A stretch of 64,000 nucleotides of DNA from Chaunax sp. Z400 (taxonomy: Eukaryota > Chordata > Actinopteri > Lophiiformes > Chaunacidae). The stretch lies in NCBI GenBank assembly GCA_037577475.1, contig CM075204.1:8816855-8880854 (forward strand). The letters are read 5' to 3'. Position 1 is the first letter of the stretch. Every line of letters begins with the position of its first letter. The position numbers were made by a program, and so were the translations under genes. Under the pieces are notes generated by a model. That model worked only from the letters and a program-made list of their open reading frames with translations. It ran no database searches and was not told the DNA's origin. Below, piece by piece: positions 1 to 12,303 of this stretch.

Positions 1-932
1 GAAGACATAAAAGAAGAGAGGCACACAGGCCATACCAGAAATATCCATAACACTGTCCGTCACAGGCTAAAGTTATGTAAAACAGCGCCACGTTTCCTGC
101 AGGGCAGTATGTAAAAGACCTTTAAAGGTATTCAGAGAGGGGAGCGCCTCTAAGGAAATTGTGTTTTGCAGCTCATTCCATACCCAGGGAGCATAAAAGG
201 AGAATGCAGTTTTACCAAGTTCTGTGTGCACCCTGGGGACGTGTAAAAGTATCCGATTAGTGGATCTGATGCTGTAGTTGGTGGAGTAGTAGGAAAGAAG
301 GCTTAAGATATAAGTATGTAGTTTACCTAACAATGCCTTGATAATAAAGAGCAACACATGAACTCTTCTTCTATGGTATAAAGAAGACCAGCCAAAAGAT
401 CTATACAAGATGCAATGGTGAGTGCGTGAGCCTGCACCTGTTAGAAAGCGTAATGCAGCGTGATACACAGAATCCAGCTTACTTAAGTATGGAGGAATTT
501 GCATGCATGTAAATCACATCACCATAATCAAATACAAATATAAATGAGCTTTGCACAATTTTCTTTCTGGCTTTGAACGGAAAGCATTTTTTCAAACGAA
601 AGAAAAAACTCAATTTAGGTTTAAGCTTTTTCAATAGTTTTATCAATATGTATAGATCTGTATAGATGATTGTGTCATCCGCATATAAATGTATCTTTGC
701 TGGGTTTATTCCTTGACCCAAGTCATTTATAAAAATAGAAAATACAGTAGGTGCTAAGATAGATCCCTGGGGGACGCCTCTGTTTACTGTTAGTGAAGCT
801 GAGGAATAGTTTTCCAACGAAACACACTGAGTTCTTTCGATGAGATAGTTCTTAAACCAAATCAATGCCAGTTCACTAAGACCTATACAGCTAAGTCTCT
901 GCAATAATAATTCATGATCTACAGAGTCACTG
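1..932 (-). mobile_element. 5'-truncated non-LTR retrotransposon (LINE) with reverse transcriptase
   Basis: On the minus strand two overlapping open frames (904-479 and 504-73) encode consecutive parts of a LINE reverse transcriptase. The first holds the RGVPQGS block and the YADD catalytic box (near 680). The second holds the conserved carboxy-terminal region ending in a WNELQN-type motif. They lie in different frames and overlap by about 25 bases, so a frameshift has broken the gene. Homology starts abruptly near 932 at the motif-A sequence (SVDHELLLQ), which is the 5' truncation typical of LINE insertion. The 3' part runs off the left edge. It fits the CR1/L2/Jockey supergroup; I cannot name the family. 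It is a dead copy. Confidence 0.85.
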
Positions 933-1360
933 CCCCTCTTCTCCGGGTATGCAGGCTGTACCGGCCGCCCAATACAAGTTTGGTCATATCGGTCAGTCTG
1001 GAAAACTGGACAGTAATTATTTAAGTCAGATGGGTCTCCACCCTAAAAGGGAGGACCATAGCTCATTTACAAGTGTGAGGTATGACATTTTAGCACAAGC
1101 TAAGATTGAAGATAGAAGCAATGGTCTCTGCAATTATATTTGCTGCAATTAAAAAAAAAAGAAAAAAAAAGGAGTCTCTTATCTAGACCAGGAGATTTTT
1201 TTACAATCTATTTGTGGGCAGCAATTAATATCCTATTAACAAGAGTGAGCTAGTACAATAAAATAACATTATAAACACATTTTGAAGGAAAATAAGTTAT
1301 TAGAAATAATAACGATTATTGACAAAATCCCAGAAAATATCCTGATATCATTGTTTTGTC

Positions 1361-1363
<3 letters not shown>

Positions 1364-1428
<65 letters not shown>

Positions 1429-1490
1429 ATTCATTCACATATGCCAGATGTTGAACTCTCGATACACGCACACACAGATACACAGATACA

Positions 1491-1569
<79 letters not shown>
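1364..1569. repeat. Two long (CA)n microsatellites
   Basis: Near-perfect AC arrays at 1364-1427 and 1494-1569, separated by about 66 bases that themselves contain imperfect CA stretches. Open frames across them are His-Thr or Cys-Val repeats and are artefacts. Confidence 0.98.
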
Positions 1570-1573
<4 letters not shown>

Positions 1574-1669
1574 CATGAGTCTCTTTGTTTTGGTTTGCTG
1601 GAGAGATAAACCCGGCTCTGTTACAGTCATCTACAAGGGAGACAAAGAGCGCTTATCTCACATACAGTG

Positions 1670-1672
<3 letters not shown>

Positions 1673-1762
<90 letters not shown>
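1673..1762. repeat. Long (GT)n microsatellite
   Basis: About 45 GT units, opposite in sense to the CA arrays some 100 bases to the left. The apparent Cys-Val open frame across it is an artefact. Confidence 0.98.
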
Positions 1763-1764
<2 letters not shown>

Positions 1765-1853
1765 TTCTCCAGTGCTGTCATTTTATTTATTCATTTTTAT
1801 TTTATTTATTTATTCTTACAAGTGAGATTTGCAGCCTCATTAGATGGAATTCA

Positions 1854-2233
1854 GGCTGTCTTTACACTACAGGTCTTGATGCCCAATTCCGATTTGTTGC
1901 CTATATCCGATTTCTTTGACCGCCTGCTTACATCTACTTTTAAAAGTGACCCTTTAATGACTCTGTCTGTGTCCACCTAGGTTTGTGTCATTCGCCACCG
2001 GCGAATTTTCAATGACGTATGACTGGCATTGACAGATCTGTCAGCTTAGATGACTGACACAAATGCACATATCCTATTCACATCAGATTTATTTCCACAT
2101 AAGAATGAGGAGAATATCCGATTCCGTGTGCTTCTTTCCTGCTTTACACGTTCGTGATTCATAGCCGATCTGTGCCACATGGGAGGAAAAAATCGGAATT
2201 GGGTCACTTGAACCATGTAGTGTAAAGACATCC
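1854..2233. mobile_element. Non-autonomous DNA transposon (MITE) with terminal inverted repeats
   Basis: The left end GGCTGTCTTTACACTAC (1854-1870) is matched, inverted, by TGTAGTGTAAAGACATCC (2216-2233), with one internal mismatch. The similarity continues inward to a CCAATTCCGATTT block at both ends, giving terminal inverted repeats of about 40 bases around a 380-bp noncoding core. No transposase is present. The family is unassigned; it resembles hAT-type MITEs of fish, but no clear 8-bp target duplication is visible. Confidence 0.75.
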
Positions 2234-4947
2234 TTAGTTTCCCTTGTTCCCATTACCAGACACTCTGGGTGTATTTTGGTTGTATGTGTGTGAGAGAGTG
2301 TGTGTGACAACATCCGATCTGCCTGCCAATAGGCCCATCAGGGACATCAGGGCCAGCATTCCCTTAAAAAGTGGGCTAATCACACACTGGTTCCTGAACG
2401 CCCCAACAAACACGCATAGTTGCACGGTTGTAAAATCTCTGGAAAAATGCTATTTGTTTTTCCAAATAGATAATAATTCAAGGAATTTGACATAACAGAA
2501 ATGAATCTGTTCGATTTTTATTTAGTTGTAAATTCTGCTCCTTTTCTTGAGGCTGTCAGAGGTGTTGATTCAGTCCAGTGGTCAATTCTGAGGTCATAGT
2601 TTTAATGTTTTAGGAGTTGGTCATCTTTGCTGGTTTATTTCTGTGTTCTGTGTTTGTTGTCGTGGGTTTTAGTTTTAATTTTCTATTACATTACCAGCAG
2701 TGGAAAGGGTAGGGGAAATTTCAACTCTGGTAGAAGCATTATTACCTGACTCAGGTGACATCATTTGAGAAGATAGAACTTTGTCTATCCTCCAATATTT
2801 TGTTACTGATGTAGCTTTTTATTAGGTCACTGTGACCAATAATGCTAAGCAAGAAACAGAACTTACACATGGGGATGTCATGAATGAGATGCGTCTTGAT
2901 TTGTGCTCCTCCGATTTAGTATTGTAGTATTGTTTTGACTGAACTGAAACTGAAGCCGCAGAAGAGAGACATCATGTTTTTCATCTCACATATTCTGTGT
3001 CCTCGTCGAGACTTTGTTCGGAGATCCAGTTGTGTTTGTAGCCTCAAACAGAAACAAAGTGGGATACAGAGCGGGGAGAGCCCACTTTTTTCTTTTTTTT
3101 TCCCATTGTCAGAGTCTTCAGTCCTAAACAATCGGATTTGGAGAACTACCTCTGGTGCAATAAAAACCACACCAACTTTTCTCACATGTGCAGTCGTACT
3201 ATGACCTGAAAGCCTGAACAGACTTTAATGTGTAGAATCAGGGGAATTCCCCTTTAATTGACTTTTTTTAAAGTCAAAAATACACATTCATATGGGAAGA
3301 AAAAAAAATAGATTAATAAATATTTACTATGATAGAATATTTTATTCATAGCAACCACCAATCACCTAGCTTGACTTTAAAATGTCTTATGTAATATTAA
3401 TGAAACATTATGAAAACTACTATGAATGCTCCGAGTTAACCAAAATAATCTCAACTAAAGGTCTAAATACTTACCTGCTCCAGAGCTTTCAATCACACAT
3501 GAATGACATTAACAGATGGATTTTATCAGCACCCCTATTGGTTTTTGGTTACTTAGAATATCCACTAACCAAAATGGCTTTGCTGAAATAAATTCATATG
3601 TTCTTTTTAAAATATCTATTATGTTACAATAAAAGCCACAACATAATTGATAACATGTGATTTTAGTTGTGTCAATACGCTGTGATTCAAACCACAGTAG
3701 TTTACCTCTTTGAAAATGATGGCACCTTATATCACACCTATTAATGTGTTTAATTGTGTGTATGTCAACCTAATTTGACTGACTGCTACTTACAGAAGTC
3801 CATAACAGACAATCTATGCAAACTGTATTCTGACAGAGCAATTAATATTTATGAAATTAAATATTTTAATGGATAAATTCCTCTTCTTCCGGTGGCCTGC
3901 TGGGCTTTAATTAGACCGACTGCAGCCAGCTGAGAGGAAATTTAGGTCACATCCCCACGTGTACACACAACAAGCCTACCAGCACATATAGATCAGTGTA
4001 TGTGTTGGTGTAAGTTTGCTTCCCGACTGTACACTGATGAACTGATGGACAGGTTGTGGCTGTGTGTTGGTGTGAGATTGCAGTCACATGCCACAACACT
4101 GATTGATGAAGTGATTCTCGCCACGCAGTGTCCTGAATGACAAATTGCTGGAGGAGTGTGTGTGTGTGTGTGCGTGTGCGTGTGTGTGTGTGTGTGAGAG
4201 CAGATGGTGTGTCATGAGTACGAGGGGAGCTAACGACCTTGAGAGGAAGAAAGAAAGAAAAAAAAGAGAGAGAGAGAGAGAGCTGCTGACTGCAGGGGTC
4301 AGTTTGTTTTGTGCACCGGGTCGGGCAGGATGGTCAAGGCATTTCTGCTGCCGCTTCCTCCCTGCATTTCCCCCTCTCACCGAGCATGCCCGTTTATCAC
4401 ACACACCCACACACACACACACACACCCACACACACACACACACCCACACACACACACACATAGTCTCTCTTTGCATGGGGCGTTAACCCAGCAACACAA
4501 TGAGCAGGGACCGGCTCGAGGCAGACTGAACAAGGTGTTTCCTGTGACATGGACGACTGCTGCGTCAACACAAACTCCTGTGGAACAACACTAGCATGAG
4601 TTTGCAGACCTGATCTGACTCTCCTCCTTCAGTTAGAGTTCAGTAATTTCTCCCTGCACAAATGTGTGAATGTGCACGTAAAGTGAAAACAGCTGTATTC
4701 CAGTCTGTGATACTCATCCTTTATTCATGCTCTCCTCATGCTTTATTCATGCGCTGTTCGTGCATTCAGAGTGGACGAATATTGGAATATAAGCCGCTTT
4801 ACGTTATTTATGAGGTTAGAGATATTTTGGATCGCTCATAGGTTTGTGGAATTCCCCCCCCCATGCTATGCACACACAACAACAGCAAAACTGTCCTCTA
4901 AACATTGTCTTCTTGTTTATCAGTCATTCACTGCTGAATCAGTGTTA

Positions 4948-4981
4948 AATGTGTGTGTCTGTGTGTGTGTGTGCGCCACAG
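4948..4981 (+). promoter_or_regulatory. TG-repeat splice acceptor before the CDK17 start-codon exon
   Basis: The acceptor AG at 4980-4981 is preceded by an interrupted TG run instead of a normal pyrimidine tract. The exon from 4982 carries 18 untranslated bases and then the start codon. UG repeats next to acceptors are known binding sites for CELF and TDP-43 type splicing regulators; that this one is regulated is inference. Confidence 0.5.
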
Positions 4982-4999
4982 GCCGTGCACTGCCCCGCT

Positions 5000-7900
5000 A
5001 TGGAGAAGATGAAGAGGATTAAGAAGCGTCTGTCGTTAACACTCCGCTCCAGTCAGACCATCGACGAGTCTCTGTCTGAACTGGCCGAGCAGATGACCAT
5101 GGAGGACGGCGGCACCAAGGATAACGGTAAGAAAGGGTCGAAAGATCAATATCGTATTAATCATGGTGGTCAAATTTAAAACATGATTTTTACCAAGGGA
5201 ATAAGGTGTATAACTAGCAGCTCATTTGGGCATTTTTATGATTACCCCTGTCCCTCCGTACTTCAAACGTAACAAAAACATTTTTTACCCCCAAACATAC
5301 AGACATAACCTCCTTGGCGGAGATAATTCAGCTTTTAAATGGTCATAGAGACTAAGTCTCCCAGTGCAACCAGGCAAGGAAATTTCACTGGTATGATTAT
5401 TAGAATATCTTCCTTTACATGTTCGTCAGCAGGCATTAAAAAAAAAAAAACAGACAGACACGGCTTTATTATCCTGGTCGCTCTCAGGAGTATTTAAATT
5501 GTGAAGCAGTGAAGGTGGTGAAGAGAAGGGAGAGAGTGGAGTGGTGTGGCAGTAGCAGCTGTAAAGAGCTTCCAGTGAGTAGCTCTCCATCAGGTTATGT
5601 AACGGGAGCTGAGCGCACACACACACACACACAGCAAAAGAGAGAGAGAGAACGTAGCGTACAGGCAAGAAGCATTCACATATCGAAGCACACTTTTCCT
5701 TAACGTCTCCTTGTTGGATAACACTCTGCCTGTTCTGGCACCACAGCGCAGTTTGTCTCCTATCACCTGTTGGTGTGATCGACACGCGGAAGTGATTGGC
5801 TGCCACTCGTGACTGACAGCTGTCAGAATAACAGGACCCACCCATCCGTCTTTTACAGAAGACCGACACTAAGTACAAAGCAGTAGAACAAGTTTCAGTT
5901 CCTTAATCAACAGCTGCAGATTTCCAGCAGTAATAAAGGTCAAAGGTCAGAGCCATCCTGTCCTTCATGTGGATGTTATATGTGGAAGCATGCTAATGGT
6001 ACTAAATACCATTTAAATGAGTAGTTCTGGATTTTTTGGTCATTTGCTTTCTTGCCAAGTGTTAGATAAGAGGATGGAAACTGCTCTCATAGGTTTCCAT
6101 TAAATATGAAGCGACAGCCATATGCAGCTGGTTACCTTCCATTACTATAAAGAGTAACGAGTGAGTTCTTTAGAGCTGGTGTGAGGTGGACTTGTTACAC
6201 AGACAGATCCAAGCTAGATCTCGTCCCCTTCTTCCAGGCTTTGTGCTAAGCTAAGCTAAGCTAATCGTCTGCTGGCTGTAGCTTCTTATCGACTGATTAT
6301 TGACTGCGAAACTGATGCGAAGATTTTCGGTTCCGACACGTGTACCGTTACACCCGTACATGAAATGAAACAATATCTTTAAATATTACATTTTGTGGAA
6401 ACAGTGGCTACATGTTTGAGCCTGACTAGCTGAATCTGTTTTAAATTAAGTGTTAAAATTATTGACTGTCAGTTTTTCACATGTGAACATATAAGTCTTT
6501 GATAAATGTATGAGAAATACTCGATGCAGTCATTTCTATGTCAGTGTTGCTGAAAAGATTTCCTCACTCTGCTCATGAAAGCCTTGAAAGTCCCAAGTAG
6601 ACGTGACATTTTTACCTCCTTTGTCGTTAAAACATGCTCAACTTGTAACTGCGATGTGTGTGACAAGCACCTGAAGGCGGCAATGTTCATTTTGGAGCTT
6701 GATGTGAGAACACAGCGTTTAAAAGAGCAGATGAGCTGAACAAAGTTGTCTGGGGGGGGAAAAGATCATCGAAAACAAATCAGAATTGGTGAATTAATGA
6801 CGTTTTTTTGCACAGGTGGATCTGAAATCTCCACACAGAGTGAACACTTAGTGGTCAAATTTGGTTATATTTTGCCATTGCCAAGTTTGATCGGAAACTT
6901 TAATCCTAATTGAGCCCTGTTAAAGGCTGATGTCATTTAGACTGACATAAATGGCCTTTGGCAATCAGTTTTCTAGTATTACAATGTTTGTTTCCCTTCT
7001 GCACACATGTAGAGGCAGTGGGCGTTCATTCCTGATTTTTGTTAGTTTTCATTTTGGATTTTAAATTGCTTAAACTTTAGTTCCCCCATAAAGAAATAAT
7101 CACACAAGAGAACTTCCGTATTCATTTTCCTGCAGAGAGTTAAGTGAGAAGAGAAGACGTCACTCTCATATCTGTCTGTTAACATGTTTACATACAGTAG
7201 CGTGTTAGCTTAGCCTACCAAAATCACTGGAAACAAATGGCAGCAGTCAAAAAAGTAAAATAAGCCTGCCTTGGATTATTCACACAAATTTGACCTCTGG
7301 ACAATTTGAGTTAACCTGTATGTTGATGTAGAACATTCATAAAACATTTTTAGACATTTTCTGCCAGATCAGGCAAATTCACATCTAAATGTGTCTGAAC
7401 ACACATTAAGTCTCACTCAGTTCGAGGATATACCCTTTCTCATAGTATAGATCCTCTTACAGTACATATTTTCAAAAATTATCTTTAAATTACTCAATTG
7501 CAATTTCAAATAACAGATAAATAACTTTTTTATTCTGTTATTAGTTACTCAAACCTAATTTACTGCAACATTACATCATTTTAGTGAATATTTGATGTTT
7601 ATTTATGCACATTTCTCCATAATTTAGAGTGATGTTTGGTTATGTTATTTTTGGATATGTTGAATGTCAAAGTTCTGCTGGTTTAAACTAAGCTTTGTCA
7701 CACAGCATGATTTCAAACTCTGCACAGGTTGAGGAAAATAAGAGCCTTTCTTTATGTGGGTCTTTGGAGATTCGTTACGCAACTGCAGAGTCTCTGCTCC
7801 TTTTCGGAAAACCAGAAATGATGACATTAATTCTTATGTTGAGTTTCAGAGCCCTTCATGAGGAACGGCCGCCCCCCCACCTCTCACAGCATGCACTCCT

Positions 7901-10900
7901 TCCTGCACCAGTACACCGGCTCCTTCAAGAAACCCCCCCTCCGCCGGCCCCACAGTGTCATCGGTGGCAGTCTGGGCTCCTTCATGGCAATGCCACGAAA
8001 CGGCAGTCGCCTGGGTGAGACGCACACTTTCACACACTCACACATACACATGGAAGGAAGGAAGGAAGGAAGGAAGGAAGGAAGGAAGTGAGTAGTAGGA
8101 GAGCAGATGGCATGCAGGAACAAACAGGCAGCGTGTCACAGTCCTGATATTTGCATCCTGCTTCTTATATTCACAAACGCATTGCGCAGCTTCTCCTTTC
8201 GCCCTCAGCATGGCTGTTCTCATGTGAGTGACAGCTGGATGGGGGATTCAGTCAGACACGACTCCAGTTCCTGTGTGAACTGATTCATCACACCGGAGAC
8301 GTAGCAGAGAGTCTGATCCCGAGGCTTGGAGGGAAGTACGATGTCGGGATGATTCAATGCGACTGCAGATTTCAAGCCGGGTGATGAGGACACCCAAGAG
8401 GGTGAAGAGATGATTCAAGGGAGAGCTAGAAGCAGAGGCACAAAGTGTAATGGGTATCAGGTTCCACCAGCCTCAAGGCTTTTTGAATATTTTAGTCAAG
8501 GAAGCCTGGCAGGGTCTGGAGGGATGGGCAAACAGTTGTATTTATATAAATTTCCAAGTCTGCATTTTCTTACTCAGATGACGACGTGTGGTATGTTAAA
8601 AAATGAGTTGTTGCAAATCCTAAAAACTACAGATCCTGATAACAGAAAACATGTTTTAAAGACACTTTTCCAGTGAATTATTTCAACATCTACTGGACTG
8701 TTTGGCACATGCTTTGGTACAGACATTCGTGGTTCCCAGAGGCTCAAACCCAACGACTGATTATTCCCTGATGATTCCTTTGGAGTCTTTGTGTTTTTGA
8801 CTGAACTTGTCTCAGCTACTGGATGGATTGTCACTGAATTTGGATCAGACGTTCATGTACCTCTAAGACATACTTGACTGATGCTACAACAAGCCTTAAA
8901 CAAACATGTACAGGCAGTAAATAAGATAAGATAAGATAAGATATCCCTTTATTAGTCCCACAGTGGGGAAATTTACGGTATTGCAGCAGCACAGTGTACA
9001 AAAAACACAGCAGGAGGAGGGGAAATAATATTTAAAAAAATACAATACAATAAAGGGGGGGGGGGTAAAGTGTCTATCAGCGTGTGTGCAAACAGTCTTT
9101 TTGAATGTTATAAAATGTACCATTTAGAGATTCTATTAGTAGTAAGTGTTATAATGCTCGTATTTCAGTAATGTGTGATGCACTTCAGGAGGTATTGAGC
9201 GTCGCACTGGACCCTGGCCTAGATAGAGGGACTCAGATCTAAAAACAGGATCGTTAAGTAGGACATTGATGTGCCACATATTGCTGCTGCACTCTGTGAT
9301 TGTTAGAAAAGCTACTAAATCCAGTAGGGAGAGATGGATGAGTAGGGAGGAAGGAAGGTCAAATAAGTCAAAAGGAAGGGAAGTGAATGAAGGATGCCTG
9401 GAGATGATGAGAGAAAGATTTTTTTTTTTTTTTAAACAGGTGGAAATCAGAGGGTAGAGGTTTTTGAAAAGAAAGAATCAGCTATAGCTGTCGGGAGGTG
9501 AAGAAATGACAGGCGAAAATATTATTTAGTGAAAGAATTTGGGGAGTTTTTGGAGAGCATGAGGATAGATATGAAATATCAGGAGATAATGGAGAAGTGT
9601 GTGAAAGTAAAAGGAGATCGGAGGTTGAAGAAAGTAGGACAGATTAGATCATTTGGAAAAGAGGCACACAAGTTATAAAAACACCGGTATTGAAGGAATG
9701 TGTGGAAGCGATACAGACTGAGGCCGGTCACCGCCTATGAAAACCATGGAGAGGAAAGCAAAGAGAAACACATAGAGCCAAAGGGAATGACAGGCAGATG
9801 AAAGAAACTGGTGAGGGTTTTTTGATGCGGGGTAAGAACCATATAAATGAGATACAGAGAGCTGACAGAAAAAAAAGGGGGAGATAAAAGGGGAGACAAG
9901 GCTGAGGAAAGAAAGTGGAGCGAGAATGAGTGAGTTGCAAGGTGTTCACAGAAAGAATGTAAGTAGGTTATTGGGAGGAAAGTGGGAAGAAAGAGGGAGA
10001 GAGAAGGATCAAGGTTTGAAGAAGATGTAAGGTTTTAATCTTCTTCATGCAACAAACTCTAAATGTGTCCCTCCATGAACAACTTTGTGCAGTGAAAAAT
10101 GATAAATCTCACCTGTTCTACAAGCACAGGCTTGTTGACGTACAAAAACGCCCCCTCTGGATGCCGTATATAATGTCAACCCCGCCTTTCTGAAAACCCC
10201 AGCAGATTTAATGTGGAGTTATTGTGGACAGAAGCATCAAGAAAGAGCAAGAAGGAAATAACATCACGATTAAGCATCCATTTAAAGCTTTCTGTAAAAC
10301 CAGGGTGTGCTGCCAGTAAAAGCAGGTGTGGTTTACCACCACAGCTCCTTTGGTACAGCTGAAATACAAAGGAAGCCCTGATGTATCTGCTTACAGTGCA
10401 GCCAAATAAACTCACTCACGTACTCTTTCACACAACAACAGCGTACAGTAAAAGTCATTTGGTTACCTGTCTGAAGAGAGTGGAGGCGTCATACTGTCCT
10501 ATAAGCGCTCATTGTGTTGACGGCGCCTTCTTAATTCCCTTCCTTGATGAACAAATCGCATTAAGTGCTGTACAATTACATTGCAATTCTTGCGATTGGT
10601 CTGCAACAAAAGCAACCCCGCATTTTGCTAGTTGAACTTTAAATTTGAAGTAGTACTAAGAAATGTCTGGTTTCCCTCGGGGGCAACATAATAAAGCGTC
10701 AATGCAGCAGTTGGAGAGTGATCAGTCCACAGTGAGGCTGGGAAAGAGAACAAAAAAGCCATGTAGTGATTACATACATAGTAAGTAAGTAACAAGGCAT
10801 TTTCAACCCCCAATTACAAAGACAAATACAGATTGTAATGATTAATCAGTGATCCATTACTTGCCATAAGGGCGGATGTGAGTCTGAGTGGTTGTTTGTT

Positions 10901-12272
10901 TGCCTGGCGACCCGTCCAGGGTGTACCCCGCCTCTTGCCCAATGTCAGATGGGAATGACCTAATGTTAATATTGCGACACCGTCTTAAAATATAGCTCCA
11001 GCGCAATATCACTGTTGTACCAGCAGAAAGGTCTGTATCCCATGATTGCAGTGCAAGTAAGAAAGGGGAACACTGTCCTCCTCACAAAGTGTTAACCAGA
11101 GGAGGCTGTAGTGATGAGTGCACAATAACTCACAGACCGTATGGTGGAAAAGGACATGATGTTAATACATGTGGGGGACATTAAGGGGTTTTATGAGCTA
11201 CTGAACAACACAACTATCACAACTAAAGGGCTGCTAGAAGTAAAAAAAAAAACATCAGAAAAAGACATGCATTCTATGATTAATGATGTAATGATTAACA
11301 TATTATTGATTGATAACATGTTAAGCCATTGAAACATGTATGAAATGTGCAACTACTGCTAGTTACTAATTACAGAATGAAAATACAATGAATGACTTTT
11401 TTGGTGAATAAATGATGATCTGAAATAGTAAAAAACAAAACAAAAAAAACAACAGGATTTGGTTTGGTGAAAATCTTGATGATGTAGCTTTAATTGTGTT
11501 ATTTCAATCAGAAAGAAAAGATCACCTTGTTTCAAAATAAAAACAAAATGATTGCAGACATTATATCAAAGCTGCTCACATGGTCGACTGCAGGTTCTGG
11601 GTTTGGTTTACCTGCTGTTATACCTGTGCATCAGTATGGGTTTGTGGGATCAAGTTGATTGATCCGGATTCTACACGTAAAGGTGACAGTTAAGTGAGTA
11701 CAGGTGTTGATAAATGAGGGCCCTAGGAAATAAAGATGAGATGGATGACGGGAGAAATTCAGCAAAGAGTTGAGAACAAAGAAGAAATCCGTCTCCTCTT
11801 TTGGATGCAACAATTTCCTCCAACTTCTCTTCTTCGTATCCTCCTATGTCATGCCCTCTGTTTTTGAGCCAGAAAAACAGGACATGTGTTGTTGTCTTCT
11901 TAAGTGTATCAAGTTCAACCACTGTGGCCAAGAGAGAAACCACGTCAACCGTCTGTGGAAAAACATTGACTTGGTGGAATAGCACGGATCAGCTCCAGAG
12001 GAAAATCCTGAAACCATTTCAGTTGAACCTCAGACTTTGTTAAGGTGCAAAACTGCAGTCACTGTTTCCTAAAACGTAGACAGTGCATCACATTTAATAT
12101 TCTCTGGTGTGGCATTTGGAGAATAATGAGGATTATCGTGTTGGAAATAAATGCAAACAGTTCATTTCTGAGAGCAGAATAGAGATAGATTTCTTTCTTC
12201 CTCTCATTTCTCTGCTCTGTGATTTCACAGCTGATGACAGAGAACTGTTCAACCATAGCTACTCATTAACTA

Positions 12273-12303
<31 letters not shown>

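Larger units (their letters stand above)
946..4981. other. 5' flank of CDK17, no coding exon seen
   Basis: Apart from the repeats listed separately, including short TG/GA/CA arrays at 4159-4282 and 4388-4460, nothing here is recognisably coding. Upstream noncoding CDK17 exons probably lie here or left of the window, but I cannot place one. An acceptor at 4981 (cgccacag) shows that the start-codon exon is spliced to something upstream. Confidence 0.5.

Noticed and set aside
1282..1980. His-Thr and Cys-Val repeat frames
   Set aside because: Produced by CA/GT dinucleotide arrays.
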